From assembly GCA_041390125.1 (NCBI GenBank), contig JAWKQN010000022.1:1-64000 (forward strand): 64,000 nucleotides of DNA. Reading direction: 5' to 3'. Position numbers and translations under genes: made by a program. This DNA comes from Gemmatimonadota bacterium (GTDB taxonomy: Bacteria > Gemmatimonadota > Gemmatimonadetes > Longimicrobiales > Gaopeijiaceae). Of the stretch, positions 20,410 through 28,966 are shown piece by piece (positions within the stretch are counted from its first letter, which is position 1; every line of letters begins with the position of its first letter). The notes beneath the pieces are model-generated. The model worked only from the letters and a program-made list of their open reading frames with translations. It had not been told where the DNA came from and searched no databases.

Positions 20410-22146
20410 ATGAACTGGCACGTCCCCGACGGCGCGCTCACCGAACTGAGCGCGGCCCTGCTGCAGTTGACGGTCACGACCGGGCTGGGTCTGCTCTGCC
20501 TGGGGCTGTACGTCCGCTACCGCAAACCCTGGTTCCGCTGGTGGGCCGTCGCGTGGGGGCTGTACGCGCTCCGGCTGGTGGCCATCCTCTCGTTCCTGCT
20601 GAACGAGCATCCCATCTGGCTCTACTGGCACCAGGTGATCACCGGGTGGACGGCGCTCACGCTGCTGTGGGCGGCACTCCAGTTCTCGCGGCGTCCGGAG
20701 TGGCGGGCCAGCTACTTCCTCTTCGCGCTCTTCCCCCCGCTGTGGTCGTACATCGCCATCTACCGGCTCGACCACTTCCTGTGGGCGGCCCTGCCCGCCG
20801 TGCTCTTCCTCAGCATCGCCACGCTCTGGACGGGCGCCGTGTTCTTCGTGCATTCCCGCCGGGTGGGCTCCCAGGCGGCGCGCTGGCTGGCGCTCGCCTT
20901 CGCGCTGTGGGCGCTCCACCACCTGGACTACCCGCTCCTGCGGGCCCAGGGGGCGTGGACGCCCTGGGGCTACTACCTGGACATCGTCTTCGAGCTCAGT
21001 GTGGGCCTCGGCATCCTGCTGCTCGTCCAGGAGGATCTCACGCGCGGCCTCGAGACCCTGTCGGCCCTGTCGGGCGACCTGCAGGGCGCATCGGCGGGCG
21101 GCGACGTGCGCGGCGTGCTCGTGGAGCGACCGCTGACGCTGCCGGCCGTGCGCGGCACGGCCCTGCTGCTCGCCGAGGAGCAGACCCGCTTCCACAGCGC
21201 CGCGGGCGTGTGCGCGCGGTGGACGGACGCGTCGGGACTGGGCGCCGTCCTGGCCGCCACCCACCGGGTGCTCGAGCACGGGGCGCCGGAACGGCTGCGC
21301 GTCGGCCACGCCGACAGCGGCGACGAGTTCGTCTCCGTGCTGCCGATCGTCGCCGGGGGCCGCACCACCGGAGCGCTGGTGATCGCCAGCGCGGCGCGCG
21401 ATCCCTTCACCGCGCTGGACGATCGCTTCCTCGAAGCGCTCGGTCAGCAGATGGGTGCGGCGCTGGAGAGCGCGGCGCTGCACCGACGCCTGCGCGAGCG
21501 CACGGCGGCCCTCGAGCGCCTCTCGGCGGGCACCGTCCGCCAGCATGAGGAGGAGCGCAAACGGCTCTCCCGCGAGCTGCACGACGAGACCGCGCAGGTC
21601 TTCGCCGCGCTCAGCCTGGAGCTGGGCGCCCTGCGCGAGCGGGCCCCGGCGGACATCGCCGAGGGGATCGGCACGGCGCTGGGCCTGGTGGGGAGCGCCA
21701 TCACGTCCATCCGGTCCGTGGCCGAGCAGCTACGTCCCGCGCTGCTGGACGATCTGGGGCTGCTGCCGGCGCTCGGGGCGCTCATGGACGATTTCCGGCG
21801 CCGGGGCGGGTTGCGCGTCACCGCCGACCTGCCGGCCGAGCTGCCGCCGCTCAAGCCCGAGGCCGAGCTGGCACTCTTCCGTTCGTTGCAGGAGGCGCTG
21901 TCCAACGTCGCGCGCCATACGGCGCGCGCCGAGGCCCGCGTCGTCCTGACGCGCAACGGCCGGAAGGTGATCCTCGAGGTGGCCGACGCGGGCGGTGCCC
22001 GCCCCGAAGGCGGCCCGGATGGCCCCGGCGGCGCCGGACTCGCCGGCCTGAGCGAGCGCGTGGGCTCCATCGGAGGCCACCTGCACTTCTCCCCCGCGGC
22101 CGAGGGATCGGTGTTGCGGGTCACCCTTCCCGTGGAGACAGCATGA
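20410..22146 (+). CDS. NarL-type sensor histidine kinase (7TM-like input, GAF-like, HisKA_3)
   Basis: 578 residues from the ATG at 20410. The first ~205 residues contain six or seven hydrophobic segments, an integral-membrane sensor rather than a periplasmic loop. Residues ~225-350 look like a GAF-type domain. A helix leads into the HisKA_3 dimerisation box EERKRLSRELHDETAQ with phospho-acceptor His391. The C-terminus has an HATPase: ALSNVARHTARAEA (N-box), LEVADAGG (G1) and GGAGLAGLSERVGSIGG (G2). It partners with the response regulator whose ATG overlaps its TGA. Signal unknown; the divergent His-rich membrane protein and the downstream TonB receptor are candidate targets. Confidence 0.9.
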   Translation: MNWHVPDGALTELSAALLQLTVTTGLGLLCLGLYVRYRKPWFRWWAVAWGLYALRLVAILSFLLNEHPIWLYWHQVITGWTALTLLWAALQFSRRPEWRASYFLFALFPPLWSYIAIYRLDHFLWAALPAVLFLSIATLWTGAVFFVHSRRVGSQAARWLALAFALWALHHLDYPLLRAQGAWTPWGYYLDIVFELSVGLGILLLVQEDLTRGLETLSALSGDLQGASAGGDVRGVLVERPLTLPAVRGTALLLAEEQTRFHSAAGVCARWTDASGLGAVLAATHRVLEHGAPERLRVGHADSGDEFVSVLPIVAGGRTTGALVIASAARDPFTALDDRFLEALGQQMGAALESAALHRRLRERTAALERLSAGTVRQHEEERKRLSRELHDETAQVFAALSLELGALRERAPADIAEGIGTALGLVGSAITSIRSVAEQLRPALLDDLGLLPALGALMDDFRRRGGLRVTADLPAELPPLKPEAELALFRSLQEALSNVARHTARAEARVVLTRNGRKVILEVADAGGARPEGGPDGPGGAGLAGLSERVGSIGGHLHFSPAAEGSVLRVTLPVETA

Positions 22147-22832
22147 GCGGCGACGCCGACACCGGGATCCGCATCGTCATCGCGGACGACCACGCCGTGG
22201 TGCGCGAAGGCATCCGGCGCGTGCTGGGGCAGGCGCCCGACCTGCGCGTGGTGGGCGAGGCGGCCTCCGGGGCCGAGGCGATCGAGCTGGTGGGCTCGCT
22301 GGATCCCGACGTGCTCATCCTCGACGTCACCATGCCCGGAGGGACGGGGCTGGATGTGACGCGCACGCTCCGGGACGACGGCCGCACGCTCGGGATCCTC
22401 ATCCTCAGCATGCACGAGCGGCCCCAGTACGTCCTGGAAGCGGTGCGGGCCGGGGCCCACGGCTACGTGCTCAAGGACACCCCGCCGCAGCAGCTCCGCG
22501 AAGCCGTGCGCGCCGTCGCGGCCGGTCGCGAGTACTTCCCCACCTCCGTGGCCGGGACGCTGGGCCAGGCCCTGGAGAGCGAGGCCGAGCAGGCCGAGAT
22601 GCGGCACCGGCTGGGACAGCTCACGCCCCGGGAGATGGACGTGCTGCTCGGCATCGCCGCGGGACAGACCAACCGCGAGATCGCCGAAGCGTTCGGGATC
22701 AGCCCCCGCACCGTGGAGACGCACCGCGAGAGCCTGATGAACAAGCTGGAGGTGCGCACCGTGGCCGGCCTCACCCGCCTCGTGATCGAAGCGGGTCTCG
22801 ACGGCTCGGGAGACGCTCCGCCCCGTCCGTAG
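22143..22832 (+). CDS. NarL/FixJ-family response regulator
   Basis: 229 residues. The receiver domain starts IRIVIADDHAVVREGIRRVLG, with acidic pair D15/D16, phospho-acceptor Asp61 in LILDVTMPGGTG, and the conserved Lys in YVLKDTPPQ. The LuxR-type DNA-binding domain is LTPREMDVLLGIAAGQTNRE followed by ISPRTVETHRESLMNKL. It overlaps the sensor kinase by ATGA. Usual length for the family; no missing residues. Confidence 0.93.
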   Translation: MSGDADTGIRIVIADDHAVVREGIRRVLGQAPDLRVVGEAASGAEAIELVGSLDPDVLILDVTMPGGTGLDVTRTLRDDGRTLGILILSMHERPQYVLEAVRAGAHGYVLKDTPPQQLREAVRAVAAGREYFPTSVAGTLGQALESEAEQAEMRHRLGQLTPREMDVLLGIAAGQTNREIAEAFGISPRTVETHRESLMNKLEVRTVAGLTRLVIEAGLDGSGDAPPRP

Positions 22833-22834
22833 AT

Positions 22835-22856
22835 GTACGGAAGGAGGCGTCCGTAC
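22835..22856. promoter_or_regulatory. Inverted repeat upstream of the TonB receptor gene
   Basis: GTACGGA-N8-TCCGTAC (22835-22841 and 22850-22856) begins two bases after the response-regulator stop and about 90 bases before the receptor start. A further TCCGTA lies just left of it. It may be a target of the adjacent NarL-type regulator or a transcript hairpin. It does not match the E. coli NarL heptamer. Confidence 0.35.
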
Positions 22857-22947
22857 TCCACCGAATGACGGACCGGGGTGGCGCCCTCCTATTTTCCAGC
22901 CACCGGGGCGGAAAGCCCGTCCCCCGTCTTCTCCAGGACCGATTGTC

Positions 22948-25116
22948 GTGCGCATCCTCCGAGCGGCGTCTCGCTCCCTCCCGCTTTTCCTCCTCCTCGC
23001 CCTGTCCACCCGAACCCCGCTCGACGCCCAGCTCCGCATCCGCAGTGACAGCCTGCGCGGAGATACGCTGGTCTATCTGCTGAAGCCCATCGAAGTGACC
23101 GCGACGCGCACGGCGCGCGAGGTCTTCCTCACCCCCGCCCCCGTCAGCGTGGTCACCGCCGCGACGCTGCAGGATCGCAGCGCCGAGACCGTGACCGACC
23201 TGTTCCGGACCCTTCCCGGGCTCGACGTGACAGGCGTGGGCGTGCAGCAGCCGCGGCCGGTGATCCGCGGGCTGCGCGGCCAGCGCATCCTGCTCCTGCA
23301 GGACGGGATCCGGCTCAACAACGCCCGGCGGCAGCAGGACTTCGGAGAGGTCCCCGCGCTGAGCGACGTTGCGACCGTGGAGCGCGTCGAGGTCGTGCGC
23401 GGGGCCGCCTCCGTCCTCTACGGCACCGACGCGATCGGCGGTGTCGTCAACGTCATCACGCGCCGGCCCGACCGGGAAGGCGTGCACGGCCTTGTCGGAT
23501 ATCGCTTCGGCTCCGCCTCCGAGCTGCATCGCACCAGCGCCCGTCTCAGCGGCCGTGAGGACCGGGTGGATTTCTCGCTCGGCGGCTCCTGGCGCACCGC
23601 GGGCGCGTACGAGGCACCCTCGGGAGCCTTCGGGGACATCACGCTGGCGGACGACGCCTCGGTGACCGGCACGGGCGTGGACGACCTCAGCCTCGATGGC
23701 CGGCTGGCGTTCCACCCGGCCGCGGGCCATGAGCTCTACGTCCGGGCCGAGCACTACCGCGCCGACGACGCCGGCTTCGGTCTGGTCGACCCCGAGCTGT
23801 ACGCACCCGGCACGCCGCGGATCGACATCACATACCCGGAGCAGCGCTTCACGAAGGTGACGGCCGGCTACTCGGCGCAGGTGGGATGGGGGCTCGCCGA
23901 TCGCTTCGACCTCACGACCTACGCGCAGGACAACGAGCGCACGCTCGCCTTCGACTTCTTCCAGAGCTTCGGCTTCCCCGGCGCCGGCATCACCATCGAC
24001 ACGGACAACTACACCGACCTGCGCACATTCGGGGGTCGACTGGAAGCCAAGAAGCTCATGGGATCGGTGCTGCTCACCTATGGAGCGGACGGGTTCCACG
24101 ACGACTCGGAGAACACGGACCGCACCGTGACCACCGTGGCGGGGTTCGGTCCGCCCCAGGTCGAGGAGAGCGACCTCTCCAACGTGCCCAACTCCAGCTA
24201 TCGCTCCCTGGGCGCCTTCGCGCAGGCGGAGTGGAACCTCCCCCGCGCGGTCACGCTGATCGGCGGCGTGCGCGCCCAGACGCTCAAGGCGAGCGCGGAC
24301 GCGGCACCGGCCCTGAACCTCGGGCCGGTCGAGCGCACCGATGCCGCCGTGGTGGCGTCGCTCAACGCCATCGTCCCGGTGGCGGAGCGGTGGAGCCTGG
24401 TGGGCTCGGTGGGCCGGGGCTTCCGTTCGCCCAACCTCATCGAGTGGTTCTTCGAAGGGCCCGTGCCGGAGGCGGGAGCGTATCAGGTCCGCAACCCGGA
24501 TCTCACGGCCGAGACCAGCCTGAGCCTCGACGCCGGGCTGCGCTACCAGGGAGGCCGGGCGGCGTTCGAGGTGTTCGCCTTCCGCAACAAGCTCTTCGAC
24601 GGCATCCGCACCGAGGTGACCGGCGACACCATCCAGGGACTGGCCGCCTTCCAGCCCACCAACATCGACGAGCTGATCTATCGCGGTGTGGAGGCCTCCG
24701 CAGAGGCCCGCGTCGCTGCCGGCTTCACCCTGGCCGGGACGTACACCCACCTCTCCTCCGAGGACGCGTTGCGGCCGGACAGCCCCACCGGGGAGACGTT
24801 CTCCAACCGCGTGACGGGCACCCTGCGCTGGGATTCACCCGACGGCCGCTTCTTTGCCGCCTACGACGTGCGGCACAACGGCGAGCAGAAGGACGTGGAC
24901 CTCGGCCAGAACCCGTTGGGCGAGGTCCTGCCCGCCTTCACGGTGCAGGACGCACGGCTCGGGGCCCGGCTGCGCCTGGGCGACCGCACCGAGCAGCGGA
25001 TCACGCTGGGCGTGGCCAACCTCGGCGACCGGCTGTACGCCGAGTCGTCGAACGCGAGCTTCTTCCGTCCCGAGCCCGGACGGAACTTCACGATCTCGCT
25101 CGAGTCGGTGTTCTGA
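22948..25116 (+). CDS. TonB-dependent outer-membrane receptor
   Basis: 722 residues from a GTG, with signal peptide LFLLLALSTRTPLDAQ. The plug domain includes KPIEVTATRTAREVFLTPAP (TonB-box-like region), PRPVIRGLRGQRILLLQDG and VERVEVVRGAASVLYGTDAI. The remaining ~500 residues are alternating beta-strands, and the protein ends in Phe (SLESVF) as outer-membrane barrels do. Overall it resembles catecholate/haem-type or BtuB-like receptors. The ligand cannot be read. It follows the two-component pair by 115 bases and may be controlled by it. A strong hairpin lies downstream. Confidence 0.92.
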   Translation: MRILRAASRSLPLFLLLALSTRTPLDAQLRIRSDSLRGDTLVYLLKPIEVTATRTAREVFLTPAPVSVVTAATLQDRSAETVTDLFRTLPGLDVTGVGVQQPRPVIRGLRGQRILLLQDGIRLNNARRQQDFGEVPALSDVATVERVEVVRGAASVLYGTDAIGGVVNVITRRPDREGVHGLVGYRFGSASELHRTSARLSGREDRVDFSLGGSWRTAGAYEAPSGAFGDITLADDASVTGTGVDDLSLDGRLAFHPAAGHELYVRAEHYRADDAGFGLVDPELYAPGTPRIDITYPEQRFTKVTAGYSAQVGWGLADRFDLTTYAQDNERTLAFDFFQSFGFPGAGITIDTDNYTDLRTFGGRLEAKKLMGSVLLTYGADGFHDDSENTDRTVTTVAGFGPPQVEESDLSNVPNSSYRSLGAFAQAEWNLPRAVTLIGGVRAQTLKASADAAPALNLGPVERTDAAVVASLNAIVPVAERWSLVGSVGRGFRSPNLIEWFFEGPVPEAGAYQVRNPDLTAETSLSLDAGLRYQGGRAAFEVFAFRNKLFDGIRTEVTGDTIQGLAAFQPTNIDELIYRGVEASAEARVAAGFTLAGTYTHLSSEDALRPDSPTGETFSNRVTGTLRWDSPDGRFFAAYDVRHNGEQKDVDLGQNPLGEVLPAFTVQDARLGARLRLGDRTEQRITLGVANLGDRLYAESSNASFFRPEPGRNFTISLESVF

Positions 25117-25143
25117 GCGTCGAGCGGGGGCTCCTCTGATACG

Positions 25144-25169
25144 CGGGCCCTCCCTCCGGGGAGGGCCCG
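25144..25169 (+). terminator. Strong hairpin after the TonB receptor gene
   Basis: Perfect 11-bp stem CGGGCCCTCCC / GGGAGGGCCCG with a 4-base loop, 28 bases after the receptor stop. It lacks a T-run, so it is either a weak intrinsic terminator or a 3'-end stabiliser. Confidence 0.55.
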
Positions 25170-25252
25170 TCGCGCATCGAGGACCCGGGACCTGTCCTCC
25201 GCGGGGCCGTCCGCCCTACGTTGCCGAGCGTCCCTTCCACCCCGGAGCGTCC

Positions 25253-25963
25253 GTGGAGCCGTCCGCTGCCCAGAACCGCCGCGCCGTCCTGGTCACCGGC
25301 GCGGGGGGTGCCCTCGGTGGGCACGTGTGCGAGGCGTTCGCGCACGCAGGCTGGCGGCTGGGCCTCGCCGCCTACGACGAGCGCGAGCACGCCGAGCTGA
25401 CCCGCACGCACCCTGAGGCCGTGGTGCGGACCGTCGCCCTGCACGAAGCGGAAGCGGCCCGCTCCGGTCTGACCGGCCTCGTCGACGACCTGGGGGGCGT
25501 GGACGGGCTGATCCACCTGGTGGGCGGCTTCGCGATGAGCCCGGCCACCGAGAGCGACGGCGACGAGCTGGAGCGGATGCTCACGTTGAACCTGCGCACG
25601 GCCGTGCATGCCGTACGCGCCGTCCTGCCCCACCTGCTGGCGCGGGGGGACGGCTTCGTGATCGGGATCGGCGCCGCGCCCGGGCTCGAGGGTGGACCGG
25701 GCATGGCCTCCTACGCCGCCGGCAAGGGGGCGCTCATCGCCTGGCTGCGTTCGCTGCGTCGCGAGCTGGCGCCCCGGAGCGTGCGGGTGTCCATCGTCCA
25801 TCCGCTGGGCGCCTTCGACACCCCGCAGAACCGCCGCTCCATGCCCGACACGGACCCGCGGACGTTCATCGATCCCGCCGAGATCGCCGCCACCATCCTG
25901 CACGTGGCCGACCGCGGCGCGCGCGGCGCCCTGGACGAGCTGCGCGTGCTCCCTCCCGCATGA
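25253..25963 (+). CDS. Short-chain dehydrogenase/reductase
   Basis: 236 residues from the GTG at 25253. The nucleotide-binding motif is VLVTGAGGALGGHV (TGxxxGxG). The central region has LIHLVGGFA, corresponding to the NAG motif but altered, and MASYAAGKGALIAW gives the catalytic YxxxK pair. The usual catalytic Ser position falls in FVIGIGAAPGLEGG, which contains no Ser, so either catalysis differs or the active Ser is substituted. Substrate unknown. The stop overlaps the start of the next small lipoprotein (ATGA). Confidence 0.85.
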   Translation: MEPSAAQNRRAVLVTGAGGALGGHVCEAFAHAGWRLGLAAYDEREHAELTRTHPEAVVRTVALHEAEAARSGLTGLVDDLGGVDGLIHLVGGFAMSPATESDGDELERMLTLNLRTAVHAVRAVLPHLLARGDGFVIGIGAAPGLEGGPGMASYAAGKGALIAWLRSLRRELAPRSVRVSIVHPLGAFDTPQNRRSMPDTDPRTFIDPAEIAATILHVADRGARGALDELRVLPPA

Positions 25964-26361
25964 GCGCCTTCCCCCGCCTCCGCGCCGCCCCGCGTCGCGC
26001 ACCGCTCCTCGCCGTCCTGCTGCTCCTCACGACCGCCTGCGCCAGCGGGAACCCGCGCGGCCGGGACGACGTGTTCCGCGAGGGCAACGCCGCGACCGTG
26101 CAGGTCGACGTGCTCAACCTGAACTTCGCGGACGCGACGTTGTGGGCCCTGCGCGGTGGCCAGCGGGTCCGGCTCGGCATCGCGCGCGGCAAGCAGGAGG
26201 CGACGTTCACCATCCCCTGGGACTTCTCCATGCCGCTCCAGGTGGAGATCGATCTGCTGGCGGGTCAGCGCTGCTTCACCGAGTCCATCGATGTGGACCC
26301 CGGCGACGTCATCTACCTCGAGCTGCACGAGAACCTCGGCGCCTACTACCGCTGCCGCTGA
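25960..26361 (+). CDS. Small predicted lipoprotein, function unknown
   Basis: 133 residues, coupled to the SDR by ATGA. The signal peptide LLAVLLLLTTAC has a lipobox Cys. The mature part is a single small domain of about 100 residues with alternating hydrophobic strands, two Cys near the C-terminus (QRCF and YRCR) that could form a disulphide, and no catalytic motif. It resembles small Ig-like/transthyretin-like periplasmic lipoproteins only in general pattern. Confidence 0.75.
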   Translation: MSAFPRLRAAPRRAPLLAVLLLLTTACASGNPRGRDDVFREGNAATVQVDVLNLNFADATLWALRGGQRVRLGIARGKQEATFTIPWDFSMPLQVEIDLLAGQRCFTESIDVDPGDVIYLELHENLGAYYRCR

Positions 26362-26605
26362 GCGGCGAGGTCCGGGTGCCGACGCCCCGGGACGCGATCG
26401 CGCCGACCCCTCGTGCAGCCCAGGGGCACGGACGCCGGCGACCTGCGCTCGCGACCGGCCGGCGTCCGTAGCGGGACGGGCGTTCCGTCGTACGTTGGCG
26501 GATGGGTCGTGTGTCGCGCCGCACCCCCGGGTGGGGCGCCGCCCGGGGCGCGGCAGTCGCCGCCCGACCCTACCCAGAGACGTTCCCCTCTCCGGAGGCC
26601 GTACC

Positions 26606-28078
26606 GTGCGCTGCCGCATCCTGACCGCCGTTCCGCTGCTCCTGGGCCTGCTCCTGCCCGCTCCCACCCGGGGTCAGGCGGCGCCGGCGAGCATCTCGGG
26701 CGTGATCCTCGAGGCCGGCGGCCGCACGACGGTGGAAGGGGCGGAGATCACGCTGGTCGGGCTCCGGCGTCGCGTCCTCAGCTCCGCGCTCGGGGAGTTC
26801 CGCTTCGACGAGGTTCCCCCGGGGTTCGTGGTCCTGCATACCACACACCCGGGATACCGGGAGCGGACGGACACGGTAGGCCTGGCCCCCGGGGAACGGG
26901 TCGAGGTCCGGCTGACGGTGAGCGCCGAGGCCATCGAGCTGGAACCCCTCAACGTGGTGGCCCGGCGCGGCACCCTGGGGGCGGGCCTGACCGGCATGCA
27001 CCCCGGCATGACGCGTAGCGAGATCGAGCGCGCCCTGCCGCGCGTGAGCAACCTGGGCGACCTCATCCAGAGCGCCAACGTGCCCGGCCTCACCGTCCGT
27101 GACCTCGCGCTGCCCGGTGAGTCCGGCCGCATCTGTGTGGAGCATCCGCGCGCCCGCAGCGGCCGCTTCGGACAGGGCTCCTGCCTGCAGATGAACGTCT
27201 ACATCGACGGACGCCTCTCGCTCGATCCGCAGTTCGCCCTCGCGGATCTCCCGCCCGAGAGCGTCGAGCGTTTCGAGATCCTCTCCCCGCTCGACGCCGC
27301 CGCGCTGTACGGTGACGCCGGTCGCTGGGGCGTCATCCTGGTGGAGACGCACGCAGGCTCGGGCGTCGTCGAGCGCCGCCTGCCCTCCTTCGGGCGGGAT
27401 GCCTATCCCGTCACCTTCCTGGTGTCGGGCATCGGCGCCTCGCCCGCCGACATCTACGACGGTGTGGCCGTCTTCACGTTCGATCAGGCGATCAACAACA
27501 TCCGCTACGTCGAGACGACTTCGTGGCGCCCTGGTGTGCGGCTCGGGCTGCGGGCCCGCCCCTTCTCCTCGTTCCCCGAGGTCGAGGTGTCGGGCTTCTG
27601 GGTGGACGGCGCCTCGGACGGGCTGTGGTTCGAGGCCGGCGGGCCCGGTGTGCGGGAGCACCATGACCTGCGCACGCTCGGTCTGGACGTCACCGCGCGC
27701 TTCACGCTGACCCGCGGCGCGCGCTGGGACCTGAGCATCCTCGGGGGGCCGGTCTTCTCGTGGGAGCGCGTGCAGGTGACGCAGGTCGGCACCTTCCAGC
27801 GCAGCCCGCTGCTCGGCGCGCGCCTCGGAGCCCACATGAGCCGCTCCTGGTCCAGCACCGGCGGCGTCATCGGCGCGGATCTGGAGTGGGAGGTGCACCC
27901 CCGGGCGAGCGTACTGGTAGGCGGCCGTTGGCGTGCGCTCACGCTGGGCGAGCCCGACGCGGAGATCACGGTGGCGCAGGCCGCGGCGGGGGAGGACCTC
28001 CTGAGCCTGCCCGACACCCGCAATCGCTCCGGACGGCGTACGTTGGAGGTGGGTCTGGTCCTGCGCGCGGGAGGCTGA
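26606..28078 (+). CDS. Short plug-domain outer-membrane protein with N-terminal carboxypeptidase-regulatory-like domain
   Basis: 490 residues from the GTG at 26606, with GGAGG seven bases upstream. The signal peptide is ILTAVPLLLGLLLPAPTRGQA. Residues ~25-110 form a CarboxypepD_reg-like domain (ISGVILEAGGRTTVEGAEI). A plug-like region follows, with LEPLNVVARRG, CLQMNVYIDGR and VERFEILSPLDAAALYGDAG (TonB-plug VEVLRGP-AxxLYG equivalent). The C-terminal ~230 residues are beta-rich, but far too short for a 22-strand receptor barrel. It may be a reduced TonB-family outer-membrane protein, known in Gemmatimonadota- and Bacteroidota-like genomes, whose transport role is doubtful. Confidence 0.75.
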   Translation: MRCRILTAVPLLLGLLLPAPTRGQAAPASISGVILEAGGRTTVEGAEITLVGLRRRVLSSALGEFRFDEVPPGFVVLHTTHPGYRERTDTVGLAPGERVEVRLTVSAEAIELEPLNVVARRGTLGAGLTGMHPGMTRSEIERALPRVSNLGDLIQSANVPGLTVRDLALPGESGRICVEHPRARSGRFGQGSCLQMNVYIDGRLSLDPQFALADLPPESVERFEILSPLDAAALYGDAGRWGVILVETHAGSGVVERRLPSFGRDAYPVTFLVSGIGASPADIYDGVAVFTFDQAINNIRYVETTSWRPGVRLGLRARPFSSFPEVEVSGFWVDGASDGLWFEAGGPGVREHHDLRTLGLDVTARFTLTRGARWDLSILGGPVFSWERVQVTQVGTFQRSPLLGARLGAHMSRSWSSTGGVIGADLEWEVHPRASVLVGGRWRALTLGEPDAEITVAQAAAGEDLLSLPDTRNRSGRRTLEVGLVLRAGG

Positions 28079-28081
28079 CCC

Positions 28082-28121
28082 GACCCGCCACCGCGGCCCG
28101 TTCGGCCTCGGTGGCTGCGGG
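28082..28121. terminator. Hairpin between convergent genes
   Basis: A long imperfect stem, with inner arms CCACCGCGGCC and GGCCTCGGTGG (28088-28098, 28104-28114) and outer GACCC/GGGTC pairing. It lies between the plus-strand plug protein and the minus-strand pst operon end. No T-run, but the position suggests bidirectional 3'-end function. Confidence 0.5.
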
Positions 28122-28159
28122 TCCGGTGGGACCCGGGCGGACCGCCGTCCCGGAGACGC

Positions 28160-28966
28160 TCAGCCGTAGCGGCCTTCGATGTAGTCGGCCGTGCGCTGGT
28201 CGTCCGGCGCGAGGAACATCTCCTCGGTGACGCCGTGCTCGATCACCTTCCCCAACAGCATGAACACGCACTCCTCCGACGCGCGCCGCGCCTGCGCCAT
28301 GTTGTGCGTGACGATGAGGATGGTGTAGGTGCCGCGGAGCGTCCAGATCAGCTCCTCCACGGCCGCCGTTCCCTTGGGATCGAGGGCCGAGCAGGGCTCG
28401 TCCATCAGCAGGACGGTGGGCTTGACCGGAAGCAGCCGCGCGATGCACAGCTTCTGCTGCGCCTCGAGGGAGAGTTCCGTGGCCCTGCGATCCAGCCGGT
28501 CCTTGACCTCGTCCCAGAGCAGGACCTGACGCAGCGCATCCTCGACGATCGCCGCCTCCTCCGACGACGAGATCGAACGCCCGCGCTCGTGCAGCCGGTA
28601 TCCGAACAGGACGTTGTCCCGGATGGAGAGAGGAAGCGGGTTGGGCCGCTGGAAGACCATGCCCACCTGCTTGCGCACCTGCACCAGCTCCACCGCCGGC
28701 CCGTACACATCGTGACCGAGGACTTCGATCCGCCCCGTGGTGCGGACGTACCCGAGCCGCTCCACGATCCGGTTGCAGCTCCGGAGCAAGGTGGACTTCC
28801 CGCACCCGGAAGGCCCGATCAGCGACGTGATCATCCCGCGCCGGATCCGCAGGCTCACGTCGAAGAGGGCCTGGAAGTCGCCGTACCACAGGTTCAGGTC
28901 GCGCGTCTCGATGGCGTAGCGCACCTGGTCGCCGTCGGGCGGCGCGAGACTCCGGGTCTCAACCAA
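28160..28966 (-). CDS. pstB: Phosphate ABC transporter ATPase PstB, degenerate signature motif (PstB1)
   Basis: 268 residues. Inner-membrane-associated ATPase of the Pst phosphate importer. Walker A GPSGCGKST, Q-loop VFQRPNPLPLS, Walker B VLLMDEPCSALDP with the catalytic Glu, and H-loop VTHNMAQA are all intact and PstB-like. The ABC signature is not: where PstB has LSGGQQQRLCIARA, this protein reads LSLEAQQKLCIAR (the LSLEA codons are at 28460-28474). The conserved Gly-Gly-Gln is replaced by Leu-Glu-Ala while the flanks are conserved, so this is substitution and not a frameshift. It overlaps the second PstB gene by 8 bases and is last in the operon. The loss is complementary to that in its neighbour, implying heterodimerisation. 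Confidence 0.93.
   Translation of the reverse strand: MVETRSLAPPDGDQVRYAIETRDLNLWYGDFQALFDVSLRIRRGMITSLIGPSGCGKSTLLRSCNRIVERLGYVRTTGRIEVLGHDVYGPAVELVQVRKQVGMVFQRPNPLPLSIRDNVLFGYRLHERGRSISSSEEAAIVEDALRQVLLWDEVKDRLDRRATELSLEAQQKLCIARLLPVKPTVLLMDEPCSALDPKGTAAVEELIWTLRGTYTILIVTHNMAQARRASEECVFMLLGKVIEHGVTEEMFLAPDDQRTADYIEGRYG

Noticed and set aside
19225..21582. N-terminal extension of the GNAT gene to 21582
   Set aside because: The extra ~780 codons are an antisense reading of the sensor kinase and an off-frame reading of the membrane protein; the GTG at 19224 coupled to the upstream stop is preferred.
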